Shown here: positions 37,931-49,640 of the stretch, piece after piece
Position numbering within the stretch: the first letter of the stretch is position 1
Layout of the letters: each line of letters opens with the position of its first letter
Origin: Tetracladium setigerum
Taxonomy: Eukaryota > Ascomycota > Leotiomycetes > Helotiales
Assembly: GCA_031472005.1 (NCBI GenBank)
Contig: PZJY01000001.1
Coordinates: 3,348,001 to 3,412,000, forward strand
Length of the DNA: 64,000 bases
Reading direction: 5' to 3'
Made by a program: the position numbers and the translations under genes
The notes under the pieces: model-generated
Seen by the model: only the letters and a program-made list of their open reading frames with translations
What the model was told of the DNA's origin: nothing
Database searches by the model: none

Positions 37931-40892
37931 GATTTCGCGACGAGGGTGAAATCCGGCTCACAGCGTTCGCTCAACTCGAACTACAAAACGATAAAAGGCG
38001 ATGGTCGTATTACGGAGACATAACTCGGTGGAGGCGTTCAAAGGTCGCTACTTGGTTCTCGAAGAGGAGCAAAGCCGCTGACTTTCGTTGATGTTCGGGG
38101 AAAGGGGCCTTGATGTTGAAGGTAGGTAGGTCAGCAGCACGACTGGTGGTAAACAGGCTGAGAGACGGTGAGGAGATGGAGTGTGTGATGGGTCTGGAAG
38201 TCGAAACGGTTTCGAGGAATGAATTTGCAGCACAAGGACAGGTCGGGCAAGTGAACGAAACTCGAAACGCGAGTTGAACGAGTGTTGAAGGAGAGGACGA
38301 AGCGAGCAGAGGATGTCCCGAAGCACAGTCCAGCTCCTCCCTTTTGGAGCAACAGGCCGCGAATGTGGACGGACCCTTTCTGGATCGACCAAACAATGCC
38401 GAGACTCTCTGGCTCAATGCGAAAAGACTGGAGAAATGGCCCCAGCGTGTATGGTGTTAGGTTTGTGTGTGTGTGTTGTAACGTGTGAAGGATGTTGCGC
38501 AAGGAAGAGCAGGCCGCGTTAGTACTCTATTTGGAGAGCTGTGACGATATCTGGGACGACGGCCACGAGAGATAGATTGGAAAATAGAGTAATTCAGAAC
38601 TTTCAGGTAGAATAGATTGGACTGAGGAACTTCTGGAAGGTTGGGCAATAACAACAAGAATAGACAGACTCGAGGACAGAGGGGGATGGCTACCAATGCG
38701 GAAGCTGGGGGTCGGGAAGTTGCTGGGGTGATAAGTTGAGCAATAAATTGATCTGATCCCGGCGGCACTTCTCGCTCGATGGGGGAGTCTCAAGCCGAAG
38801 AGGAAGAATGTCCGGGGGAGGGAATCGGAATTGGGAAGATTGATGATTATGATTATTGAAAGTGTTGACGAAGGGAGCAGGAGAGAAGGTAGAGAGGTCA
38901 GAGGTTAGAGGTTAGAGGTCAAAGGGGGAGAAAGGGGACAAGGAGGAGGAGTATGTGAGATGATGGGAAGAAGAAGCAGAAGAATACAGTTCGGGTAGTG
39001 TGATGTAGGATGTTGTGGGTGGTACAGTAGTGTGGTGTAGTGTAGTGCGATGTTGAGATGGGATGAGATGAGAGAAAATGTGATGCCAATACTGCCTCTC
39101 CGATTTGCACGGGAGGGAGGCAGGCGGATGAGAAGAGAGCGAGAGAGAGAGAGGGTGTGAGTGGTGGTAATGCATCTAAGCAGTCATTCGTCAGGTTAAT
39201 TCAACGAAATATCTCACAGGTTCTTTCCCTCTCCCTCTCTTCCTCTCTCCCTCTCACTCTCACTCTGTTTGGTCTCCATCGCGAGCTGAATGACTTGGGG
39301 GTCAGGTCGACTGGTTGGGCGACCCCTGCATGGCTGGCAAGGCAAGGTTTGGTTCCTGCATCTGGAACTCGTTTCACAACCAGCCACCCAACCATGTCGC
39401 CTTCTCACACACCACCTTGCCTTTGGGCTGGGAGAGGATGTGAGGAGGATGAATATGTAGACAGACACATTATTGGAGGAAGAAAAAGACGAATAATGGA
39501 TGGACGAACGAACGAACAAACGAGAGAAAAGAAAGTCAGTTGAAATAGATGGAATAGATGCAAGTAGATTGTTGATGGCATTGGCAAGTTTTGCCTCGTC
39601 TATATATCTCATACTTCTTCATCTATCAAAGCATCAAGTGGTGCTCACAACTCCGTCCGTCTTCTGCCGTCGGCCATACAGACTTACAGTATCAGGTTAC
39701 ACGCATCACCACATCTGTTCCAGGCCCATGTCATCCTGGCTCCTCCATTGGTCAGACACGACACGTAAAAAGATGTTTCCTTCGCGCTTTGATTATCATT
39801 ATTCTCGCGTGTGTGTGGGAGTGAATAGTACTACCGTATGATTGATGATGCTCTCTGACTTAGAGTTGTTGGTCACGTTTGATCTCCATCTCCCACTACT
39901 TTTCTACCAGTCTCAAAACCAAACACCGATTTCATCTCCAGATCTGAAATAATACGAGTAGTCTACTACCTATCCTTGTTTGACGGCCAAACCATCTTCC
40001 GGAAACCAAACAGCAGTCAAGTCAGTCCAGTCCCACACTGCACCTCAGGTGTTTACATCCAGATCACATGGCCCACTCCTCATCGTTTGAATTGTTCCAG
40101 TGTACAATTCTTAACATCTTAATATAGGCCACTATAACTCTCTCATATCGTGTTTGGTCATTCGTGTTCCTTCCCTTCTGTTTTTTTGTTCTGTTCTGTT
40201 CTGTTCTATTCTGTGGGCGGCAATCACCATCAACACCCCGTTCCAAACTCCACCTCATCACTTCAGCGCATGGCAAAAAAGTACGAAGTAATCTCTTCAC
40301 ACTCAAATAATGCTGGACATTTCCTCTTCCACGGCGCCTAAAGCCTCATGAAAAGTCCTTCATCGCCATCCCTCTCACCACTTTCCGATGTCATGTGCTC
40401 GTTCTTTAAGCGCGCGCTGCACTTTTGATTTCCATCTGTCCTGGCCTGTCCTGTCCTTGGGAGTCAGTTCTCGATTTGGATTGGTTAAAAAAGAGTACGA
40501 GGACGGCGACAACCACACACCACCACAACCAAATATTGGGTGATGATACACCAATAATGAACGAAAGAACTTTCATCTTTCTTCCTCTCTTGAAAATCTT
40601 CTCACTGCTGTCCAATCAAGCCCTATCAGGTATACCTGACATCTCCCGACTGACTTCCTCATGAGATGAGCCTCATTCACACAAGCAGACAGACCTACGG
40701 AAGACAGGTACAACAATCCGACCCAGGTACCTACCTATCTTTGCTTTATCGGCCAAGATACAGTAAGTATCATCATCAGTCCACAAAGCCTTCTCTAGAG
40801 GTCTAAAAGCCCTACTTCATTCATGCCTCCATCAACCGTGCTCCCAGCCTCACCTTCCTCCTGCAAAGCCTTCCCGAGTCAGTCCTCCACGT

Positions 40893-40936
40893 TGTGTCTA
40901 TGTCTATGCCTGTGTCTGTGTCTGTGTCTGTGTCTG
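40893..40936. repeat. TGTGTC/TATGTC hexanucleotide tandem repeat
   Basis: About seven consecutive near-identical hexamers (TATGTC, TGTGTC), degenerate at the left end. Intergenic. Confidence 0.7.
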
Positions 40937-41886
40937 CGGCTAGGCTAGCTCACGTCACACGTCAAGTAGTCAGTCTTCTTGCTGGGACGTAAATGTTTCC
41001 TCGAGCGCATATTTCGCTTGCTTTATGCTTACGTTAACCTTATTGCATTAAAGTTCGTTTATAGCATGGCTTTTATTGAATAGGTACCTAGGTCCTGTTC
41101 TCCATAGTTGAAGTATCAGTTGTACAGTCCCTAAACTATAATCCTCTCGCTAAAAGACCGCAACCCCAGCATCACTTTGCCACAACTTAACAAACATTCA
41201 TTATATGTACAGTATACTACTATACTTGTGACGGCTTTCAAGAAAAAAACTAGGCAATGATTGCCTCGCCACGTCAGCAATATCTCAATAACGCAAAAAG
41301 TACCACATCACATCTCATTCCATGATTCAACCCCCCTCCTCGCTTCACTTCATTGCCGAGAGAGCCGCAACTATCCCCATCCCATCCCCCATCATGCAAA
41401 GAAGGCAAACAGATTCTTCTGAGTTCTGACCGCCACCATCACCACCATTCCTCCAAGCACCCTCCCTGTTCATCCAAACTATAAGCTAGCATTCAAATAT
41501 TGCATTGGATCTTGATAGCATCTACTACACTCGCATCGTACCATTCTTACCATTCTTGTCCTCACGCATACATCGAGTATCCAAGGGAAGTGATTATCGA
41601 AAATTTGCATCAGATTGTGTCAAATTGTGTCAGGAGGGCTGTACGTGGTAGTAATAGACTATGATGTGCCCACTGTAGTCAGTGATCACAAAGCTTGAAA
41701 GCCCAGAACAGCAAGCTTTACATCACTTCCAAGTTATGGGATGTCATGCTAGTTCTTGTTGTTTGGGAAATTGGACTGCATAGTAGTCTCATCAAATAAA
41801 ACATGTATATTTTCTCTCGTCCCTCCATCCATCTTCCATCTGCCTCTATCATCATATCCTATCTCGAAGATACATATCTCTACAAT

Positions 41887-41887
<1 letters not shown>

Positions 41888-41928
<41 letters not shown>

Positions 41929-41934
41929 ACGCTA
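41888..41934. repeat. (CA)n dinucleotide microsatellite
   Basis: A 47-nt uninterrupted CA run, about 200 bp downstream of the FLC stop codon. Confidence 0.95.
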
Positions 41935-42137
41935 ATACAAAATGCAAATAACCAGAACCAAAAAATACGAGAGAAAAAAGAGTGTACCAACACATATAAA
42001 GAATGTGTCTTTTTGTTTAAAAATTAGAAGGAAAATCGTTGTGCTGTAAAGTGCTTTCTGTCGTCATCCAACTCTTTGCCTGCCATCCCCTATGTTCAAA
42101 AATCTCACTCTTAAAATTTTGTACACATCCTCTCATC

Positions 42138-44562
42138 TTAATATGCCATACCCCTATACCCACCATTATTGTCGGGCGTCGCACCACTCGGAGCCCATGG
42201 GACGTTCCCTCTCGGCACGGGACTGATAGATCGACCAACAGGCGCTGCGTCAACCATGAGGTTTGTTTGGCTGCCAATAGAGTTCAAGGCTCTGTGTTGA
42301 GGTTGAGTATTGTATTGACGACCACTGTATGGGTTTGCGGGGTCGTTGATATCATTTTGGGGGCTGTAGGTGTGTTTTGAATCTTGGGAGTAGATGGATG
42401 AGGTGTTGGTGGGGTTCAAACGGCTTGGGTTTGAAAGGAGGTCGTTGCGAGCGTCGAGGGGAGTGAGCGTATCTTCTCGGTTGAGTTTCTCGAGCTCTTC
42501 TGTTTTTGGGTCAGCTTTTGATTGGCTGACATTGAGTTTAAGGGGAGGACTTACCAAGTTCCTTGCGTCTCTTGCGGTGGGGGTTCTCTTTGCAGCATAG
42601 GATAATGGCGTTGACGGCAATCAGGATGGCGAGGATACCGGTGAGGACGGATTGCACTACAATGAGAACCATTCCAGTGACTGTCTGGGTTGTTTGGGCA
42701 ATTCCCAGTTCTTCGACAAATACGAGAATGCAGACGACTGAGATGACACGGACGACTTGAATGACAATGTTGATAACGTTTCCACTCTTGCGCTCGAATG
42801 GTCGTTGCCAACAGAGAAGAGCAAGCACTGAAAAAAGGTTAATTCTAAACACCTAGAAAATGGTAGTAGATGAACTTACTGAGTGCTTCGACGACAAGTT
42901 GGCCAATTGCTTGGGGCAAACCCTTTCCATTCAGTCCAGCAAGGATTATTCCCTTTGCCAACATGTAGACGATGACAGGAATGAATACCCACCAGAAATC
43001 TTTCTTGTAGCTGTCGTAGAAAATGCTGTACTTTAGCCAAGTCTCCTTATCGTCATAGAGAGCCGAGGCATCGCCGTCGTTCTTCTTAAGTTCTCTTGCC
43101 GTCTTCCAGATCTTGAAAATGAAGTAACCAAGAATACCAGTGAAGACTGCGAGACTGACACCTGCGAGCGCTTGAGCCGCCCATGAATCGCCTTGGGTGA
43201 ATTGAAAGATGCAGTACAAAACCCAGACACCGTAAAGGACGAGAATCAAACTGACAATCGTTCGTGACATTGTTTGCCAGTAATGCTTTCGGAAACCAGT
43301 GAGACCCTTAGGGAACGATCCAAAGAGCGCCCATCCTTCGAGCACCAATTTGAACAGGAGGATGCCAACGATGATTGCCGCAATGGCAATTGCTGCGACC
43401 AAAGAAACTGTCAAGAAGGTATCTGACTTGGGAATCATCAATTGTTCGGCGTATGCTGTAATTCCGCTGACGGTCTTCTGAATGGATTCTTCTTGTGCTG
43501 GACCTGCTGTGGCAGCATCGGCATTAACATTGGTGGCAAGTTCATCTCTAATGTATAGCATAGCATCTATGAAAGCCCTCTTTACTTTTGTCGAGGATTG
43601 GTTGGAGCCATCCTGGAAAATGAGAGTGGTATTGCGGAGAACGGCAACGCTATCGACTGATAAGTCTCCTCCAGTCTTACCACGGAAGCTATCAATTCCT
43701 TCCTGTAAGGCTGTGATAGGTACCAATCCAGTGGAGAAAGCGAAGTTTTTCGTGAAGCTTCTGTATACTGGTGGGAGGTTGGCGGACATCATGCCGTTGA
43801 TTGCCATTCCTTGGAAATATCCCAATACTTCAGTGAATGAAGGACTGATTGTACCAGCTCCACCACCAGCGGCACTTCCAGCGCCCGCCGCAGCTCCAAA
43901 AGCACTGATTCCCGTAAGCACAAGCGCAGCACCTGCGATACCTGCCGCAACGTATGGGACAGCCGGGACGTTGACGGTCTTCCCGTTGTTGACGGTGGAT
44001 GAAATGCAAGCAATGTCTTCTCCAGAGTCGAGTGCTTTAAGTTGGATTTTTGCCTCAGCTGCAATATCAGGGACGGAAAAGGCAATTGAAGGAATCATTT
44101 TAGCGTAGGACTCGGGGATGGTTTGAACACCTTTGGCGGAAAAGGCACCTTCAGGTACTGTTCACGGGGGAGAATTAGCAATCCTTCGACTACACGCAAC
44201 AATTCGAATCCCAGCAGCCCTCCCCTCCCCATTAACCACTACGTACCAGGACATAGTTGTGCCACAAAGTTGCTCCTGTCGCAAGGATTGAACGAATTCT
44301 TGTACACCTCGATTCCATAGGCCGTAACCCTCAGTTCTGCCGTCACATTCATGGCTTTGCTGCTCGACCCAGCCAAGTCAAAGGTAACCTTCTTGTTGTC
44401 ATTGTTGTACTCAACGGCGCTCCTCTGGACCGAGATAGTCGAGTTCGTAAGACATGTTGAGAAACCCGAAGTCTTCAGGATTTGGTCTGCGGAAACTCTG
44501 TCCGGCAGAGATCCTAACAGTAGACAGGAGACTGTCGCTAATGTGAAAAATGATCGTGTCAT
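42138..44562 (-). CDS. TRP-like channel / flavin-carrier (FLC/Pkd2) family membrane protein
   Basis: Member of the fungal ML-TRP family (yeast FLC1-3, fission yeast Pkd2), linked to calcium homeostasis, FAD transport and cell-wall integrity. Exons: 44562-44247, 44157-42880, 42827-42555 and 42499-42138; introns are 89, 52 and 55 nt; 742 aa, clean frame. A signal peptide (MTRSFFTLATVSCLLLGSL...SA) precedes a Cys-containing ML-like lumenal domain (about 26-140, with LKTSGFSTC and AQLCP). Several membrane spans follow, including VPAVPYVAAGIAGAALVLTG, SLVAAIAIAAIIVGILLFKL and TIVSLILVLYGVWVLYCIF, plus more up to about residue 620. A hydrophilic, Asn/Ser/Pro-rich cytosolic tail ends it. Which FLC paralogue this is cannot be told. 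Confidence 0.88.
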
Positions 44563-46862
44563 CGTCGTGTTTGCGATGCGATAAACGCTGTAGCCGTGGG
44601 GTTGGCGCTGCTCTTTTCCCCAGCCACAGACAAAGATGCCTTTTTTACTTCTACTTCGTTCGGATATCCAGCTTCCTCTTCGATGATGACGCCGGTTGAG
44701 AAATCTATCCGTCTAGTTTGTGTGCGTTCGTTTCCCCAGGAAAAGAGCGAGTAGTGTATGCTGGAAAGAATGATGGAACGGGTTCAAAAAGGGCCAAGGT
44801 TCAACCTGGAGAGAAGGAAATTGACAGCAGCGCAAGAATTGGCTCTGCCAGTGAATGACTTTGATGCGAATTGACGACGTGGAACGATGGTGGTTTAGGG
44901 AGAGAACACAGACTCCAACACCGTCAAATGCACAAAGTGGGAGATCATGGAGAAGGAGAGGATGATCTGGAAAGGCCCTGTCAGAGGTTTGATGGAAATG
45001 GAGAAGCCCGGTTTCAGGGTAGGGGCAGGGTGCAGCCGCACTGCAGCCACAGCGCGCGTCTATTGGAGGATGTTGCAGATAGGCTTTGGCTGCCCCTGAC
45101 AGCCCGGTTGGATGTCGTCGACAGCTTCTAAATGTGAAACGAGGGAGAAAATAGAATATGAAGAGGCAGCGCGCGAGTGCAAACAAAGTCAACAACAGCA
45201 ATAGAGATAAGCGAGGAGCTTATTGGGATAGAGAGACTGAGAGAGCGAGAGGTCTGTGTATGTCGAACTTTCACATTCAAGCCACGAACCCATAGGTACA
45301 GGACACTCGTACTCACATACATTGTATTCTGGCAACAAGTGGTGCCAACAGACCGGGTCAGGGCACGGCAAACTCCTTCCAGACCTGTGGGTCGGTGTTT
45401 GATGAGCAGGCGAGCGAAAAGCATATTTCTCCTGTTCTCCTGACTAACAACTCTACAGAACCTGTTCGCATGATAGAAGAAGCATGAGAAGAGAACCCTT
45501 CTCACATCTCGTCATTATTCTCTCTCTTCACCAATTTCAGATGCGTAATACATTCCTGAATATTGATGAAAAATGCGGTTTTGCGAGGAAGGAGGAGTTT
45601 GCTTGGCGCACATGCGACACAAGACAAGAGAGTACGACATTCACCCGGAGGAGGGACGACCAAGAAGGCGCACACGATCAATGAGGGTTCTGCTCGAACA
45701 AAAAGAAGAATCAAAGAACCAAAATTGACGTCAGAAATCGGGAAATTATTGGGATCAGAACCCAGCCTTGTGACGGAAGGATATTCATAGCTGTATGAAG
45801 AAAAAACCAAAAGCAAGGCTGGAAACCCTCGGAGAGATGGATGATGATGATCAGCAGACGATCAGCATTCTGCTGAAGAAGAACGTGCAACAAGATCTGT
45901 ATCCAAGCGCAAAGTTCGTCACAAAAGCAAAAAACTCCCCATTAACTCTCCCAGGGCGAAACAGCAAGGAGTTATAAGAGCCAGGTATTATTGAAATAGC
46001 TCACACAAAGGGATGTTTACCAGACCAAAGTTGAAGTTTCAAAAGCACCGTACCATTTGATCTAGGCTCAACACACCCAGGACATATGATCGAAAGACTT
46101 AAAGGTAAGTTGATAAAAGGTACTATATGGCTCAATGCGGCAGTCAGCGAGCCGCTCTTCTGTTTCTGTTGGTTTGGATGGCCAGTTGTGGTTTGCATTG
46201 TGTCCATTTCACATTCTGTACTCTCATAATCAGGTATTCTTCAATCGAACGGACCGGATTTGAGAAGAGTTTGTATTCGCCATAAGACAGAAAGACTCAA
46301 ATGTCAACCACAACTCAAAGCACTTGCTAGAATCGACGTTTCTGTCTATCTCCCACCAGGTACTAATTCGTTTGATCTACTTTCAGTCGCTGCACGACAA
46401 AACAGTTTTTGAGAAGACTCGAAATTGTCCTCATGCCCAGAATCCATCACAATTGTTGGAATCGATATGTTATGTCCCTCCCACCCGGGAGTTAATTAGC
46501 TTGAAAACATATCTCACGTCCTGTCCATTGCATTGCATTGCATACAACCGATTTGCACGCCGGACAGGATTTAACCATCTCACTTCATTCGTTCCTAAAA
46601 TACAACTCGGGGCGGATCCCAGCTTTCCCATCATGATATCCCCCCTCCTCAGCGGAGTATTGTACATAAAAGCATCTTCCATAGTTCATCAATTGTCTCA
46701 TCGTCGTACATGCATCGCTTGCTAAACAGATCAACAATATCTAACCTCCCATTGTGAAAGAAAGACCAGCAACGCCACCCGCCCTCGCTAAGCGCAGGCA
46801 AACCAGGCCCAATATGAGCAACAGAACGGCCGACCAAATATCACTCTCTTACTCCCACTCAA
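44563..46862. other. Intergenic region, FLC upstream / CRT10 downstream
   Basis: 2.3 kb. Frames of up to 162 codons (44713-45201, minus) overlap others on both strands and look like chance. No gene or repeat of note. Confidence 0.45.
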
Positions 46863-49640
46863 TCACCAAACCATCAAATCATCCTCATCCCTACCCAACT
46901 CGTAGGTCAAAATCGTATGATCATAATAATGCAAGATCAATCTCCACCTCCTTGCCCACCCGCTGATGCTACTCGTATTACTACTCTGCAACGGCGAGAC
47001 GGCCATTCCAAGGAGCGGACAGGTAGGTTGAATACCGCCTCTATGAATCATAAGGGGCAAGATCTGGTCCAGCCGAAAGGTGAGAAAAGGGGCAAGATGC
47101 CTTCCGGATCATCGATTCTCGTCAAGGTGATGAGACAAACCCTCCCACCCTGCGACCCAACGACAACAAGATTGAGCTCTGGAATGGGGAAAAGGAAGTT
47201 GAAGCGTTGGAGGGCGTGAGCGTCTTGTGTCATGCCTGCAGTTAAGGAGTTCACGAGTCTCGTGCCTATTTCCTCCCCAGTCGACAAGAAGGTAACAAGT
47301 TCTATGTCGTGCGTGTAAGTGCGAAGGAATATTCGTGAAGGGTCGAAGATAGATTTGCTCTTCGGCGGCTTGTCCGGGAGAATCACAGGCGTAGCCCCTT
47401 GTCTCTCAACCCATTTAAACTGTCTGCCTAGATGTACTAAATCTTGCCAATAGCAAATTTCCCTTCTCACTTTTTTTGGAAGGCGTTGGAGGAGCCGGAG
47501 GAGATTTGTCTCGAGCTCGCCCTCGAGTTCGGGTTGGTTGATCGCTATACCAGCCTAGATTAGCTCTGAGTTTGTTACTCAATTGGTTATATAACTACCT
47601 TGATTTGTGTTCGTGCCTCGAGGAACGTTTTCCGTAGACGAGGTATCGACCGAAGGTGGGTTGCCGTCAAGGCTAGATGGCACGATGGTTATAGACGTAT
47701 CAATGCGATCGCCTATAGATATGATTAGCGGCGAAGAGTCACCTTCGTTATTTCGATTCAGCCGACCACTTGAATTATCTCCTGTTGTTGGCTCTTCCTG
47801 GTCGAGGAAGCTTTGAAATACGGGCGCTGGCTTGCGTCTGTACCCACGCATCTAAGTCATGTTAGTAAACCAGAAGTCCAGTTTCTTGGAGGGCTATCTC
47901 CATGACTCGTTTGAGAGTATAATTGAAATGGAATCAATAAGTAGATTAAATTATACATAGAAAGTTATATCCCATATGTGTCGAAATGGTGGAAGGATAT
48001 TGTTTGGTGGGAGGACTTACAGCCATCTGCGTCGTACGCTTCACTGGAGGGGACGCATTGAAGTGAAGCCCCAAGTATCTAGGTCTCCGGTGGCTCGAGG
48101 TAGTAGGCTCCAGAAAACGCTGTGTTTTTTCATTCTCCAGTTTGAAGCCCAGAGCCTGGTATATTGTTGTGGTTGGCCTGAAATTCTCCAGAGAGAGAGA
48201 GAGGACGCCCCATGCCCTTTTCGACCAATTCTATTAGCTCAATATTACTTGCATGATCAAATGGGCTTACATTGAGTTACCATAAAATGATTTGCCATGG
48301 ATACCTGAAGGTTGCAATTAGAGGATTTAGCTGTGTTCGATGAGATTTGGGAGGAGTGGAATAATATGCAAGGGAGCAAGATGTCATGATCAAGCTGCAA
48401 AAAGACCCTACTTCTTCTCTGCTTCCTATCAAGTGAACACAAGTCTGAGCTAACATACCATACATCATCCCAAAGGTGCGATCCCATGGATGTAAAAGCC
48501 ACTGCAGAAATTTGAGCATTAGCAAATCCGGTTTGAAACATTATTCTCTTACAGCCACTTAAGGCTTTTGGCACCCAGGCTGCTGGTAGCCGTAAGCGTA
48601 AAGGTGATGAAGAAGCTCAACTGAAAGATCGAGACAATTGTGACCTACTGTTTTGCCTACAATGCTAACCGCGACAATCATTTCTACGTTGCCATGTTTA
48701 TCATCCACAAAGTCAATCGTAGGTATGTTCTCCCTTTCTTCACCAACATTGAGGACTATCCTGTAATTTTGTTCTCGATCTCTGAAGGACTTTGGAGCGT
48801 GCTCAAGCGTGGTTGACAATGGAAACTTTTCATCATCTGCCTGACAATGCAGCGTCTCGTCTTCCGCAGCAGTTTTGCTGTAGCCGGGAACAAAGATCGT
48901 AACCTGCCTGAGATTACTACTCGCTGCGATGAGACGAGATTTCTGATGTATTGCAAGTCCCCAGGCGGTCATGCCAACGTTCTGGTGGAAGAAGGGTCGA
49001 ATCTCTCTCACTCTGGTGTTTGTATCTGATCTTGCCAGCTCATCCCGGAATTGGTGTGTATAGAAGGCGATGACATCTCCATCGTCGCACGCCACCAAAA
49101 TAATTTCCAAATCCCAAGATTTCCAATAATCATGTGATTGATGGAATGAGGACTGCTTGGATCTATGACACCACGAATTGCAAATCCTTCATCGGAGACA
49201 GGAAGATCTACGATTAAATCTGGTGTGGGCGGGATGGTTTGCTTCAGATCCCTAGGAATGTAGCAATGAATCTCATCTCGAGAGGCCACGAAGTAGAGCT
49301 GTTTTGCTGGTTAGTACCAGTCTATCAGCGATTCATCCAGACAAACATTGTATTTCTGCGACAGGGCCGTAAGATTCATCCGCCAAATTGCGACGTACTG
49401 AGGCCCGTCGTATGTTTCGGGGTCGTCGTCCGCATGTTCTATAGTGTTGGCCTGTTGGACGATATTCTGTGCGTTCGACGATTCGTATTGACGACCGGGG
49501 TCAGGGAACTGTTTTTGTAGTAATTAGTAATTGCGGATGAGTATATTAGAACATAACATGTGTGAACGTGCCCTGTCGTTGCGTAGCTGTGCTCTAAAGT
49601 TTGCGATGTCAATCTCCTTGAATATCGGTTCCTCTGCCAT
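46863..49640 (-). CDS. CRT10: CRT10-family regulator of ribonucleotide reductase genes (multi-exon, middle unresolved)
   Basis: Homologue of yeast Crt10, a WD40-like protein affecting RNR gene expression. Supported exons: 49640-49572, 49508-49347, 49298 to about 48600, 48230-48021, 47851-47599 and 47544-46863. Conserved features are EIILVACDDGDVIAFYTHQF, PFFHQNVGMTAWGLAIHQKS, KRAWGVLSLSLENFRPTTTI, IPELNLVVVGSQGGRVCLIT and the C-terminal ARRWRLILHYYDHTILTYEL. Frame breaks, each fixed by one added base, occur at plus 49113-49115 (LG/DLEI) and 47076-47080 (FS/FRLDQILPL), and probably one within 48560-48640. Exons between 48600 and 48231 are uncertain. The first intron is either GC-AG (49571-49509) or GT-AG with another missing base. 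The tail (46863 side) is clearly part of the gene. Confidence 0.8.

Larger units (their letters stand above)
37931..42137. other. 4.2-kb intergenic region with simple repeats
   Basis: Upstream region of the Kelch-type gene and downstream region of the FLC gene. It holds GA/GT-rich tracts (38840-39170), a TTCTG microsatellite (40187-40212), a TGTGTC hexamer array (40893-40936) and a CA dinucleotide run (41888-41934). No gene supported. Confidence 0.5.
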
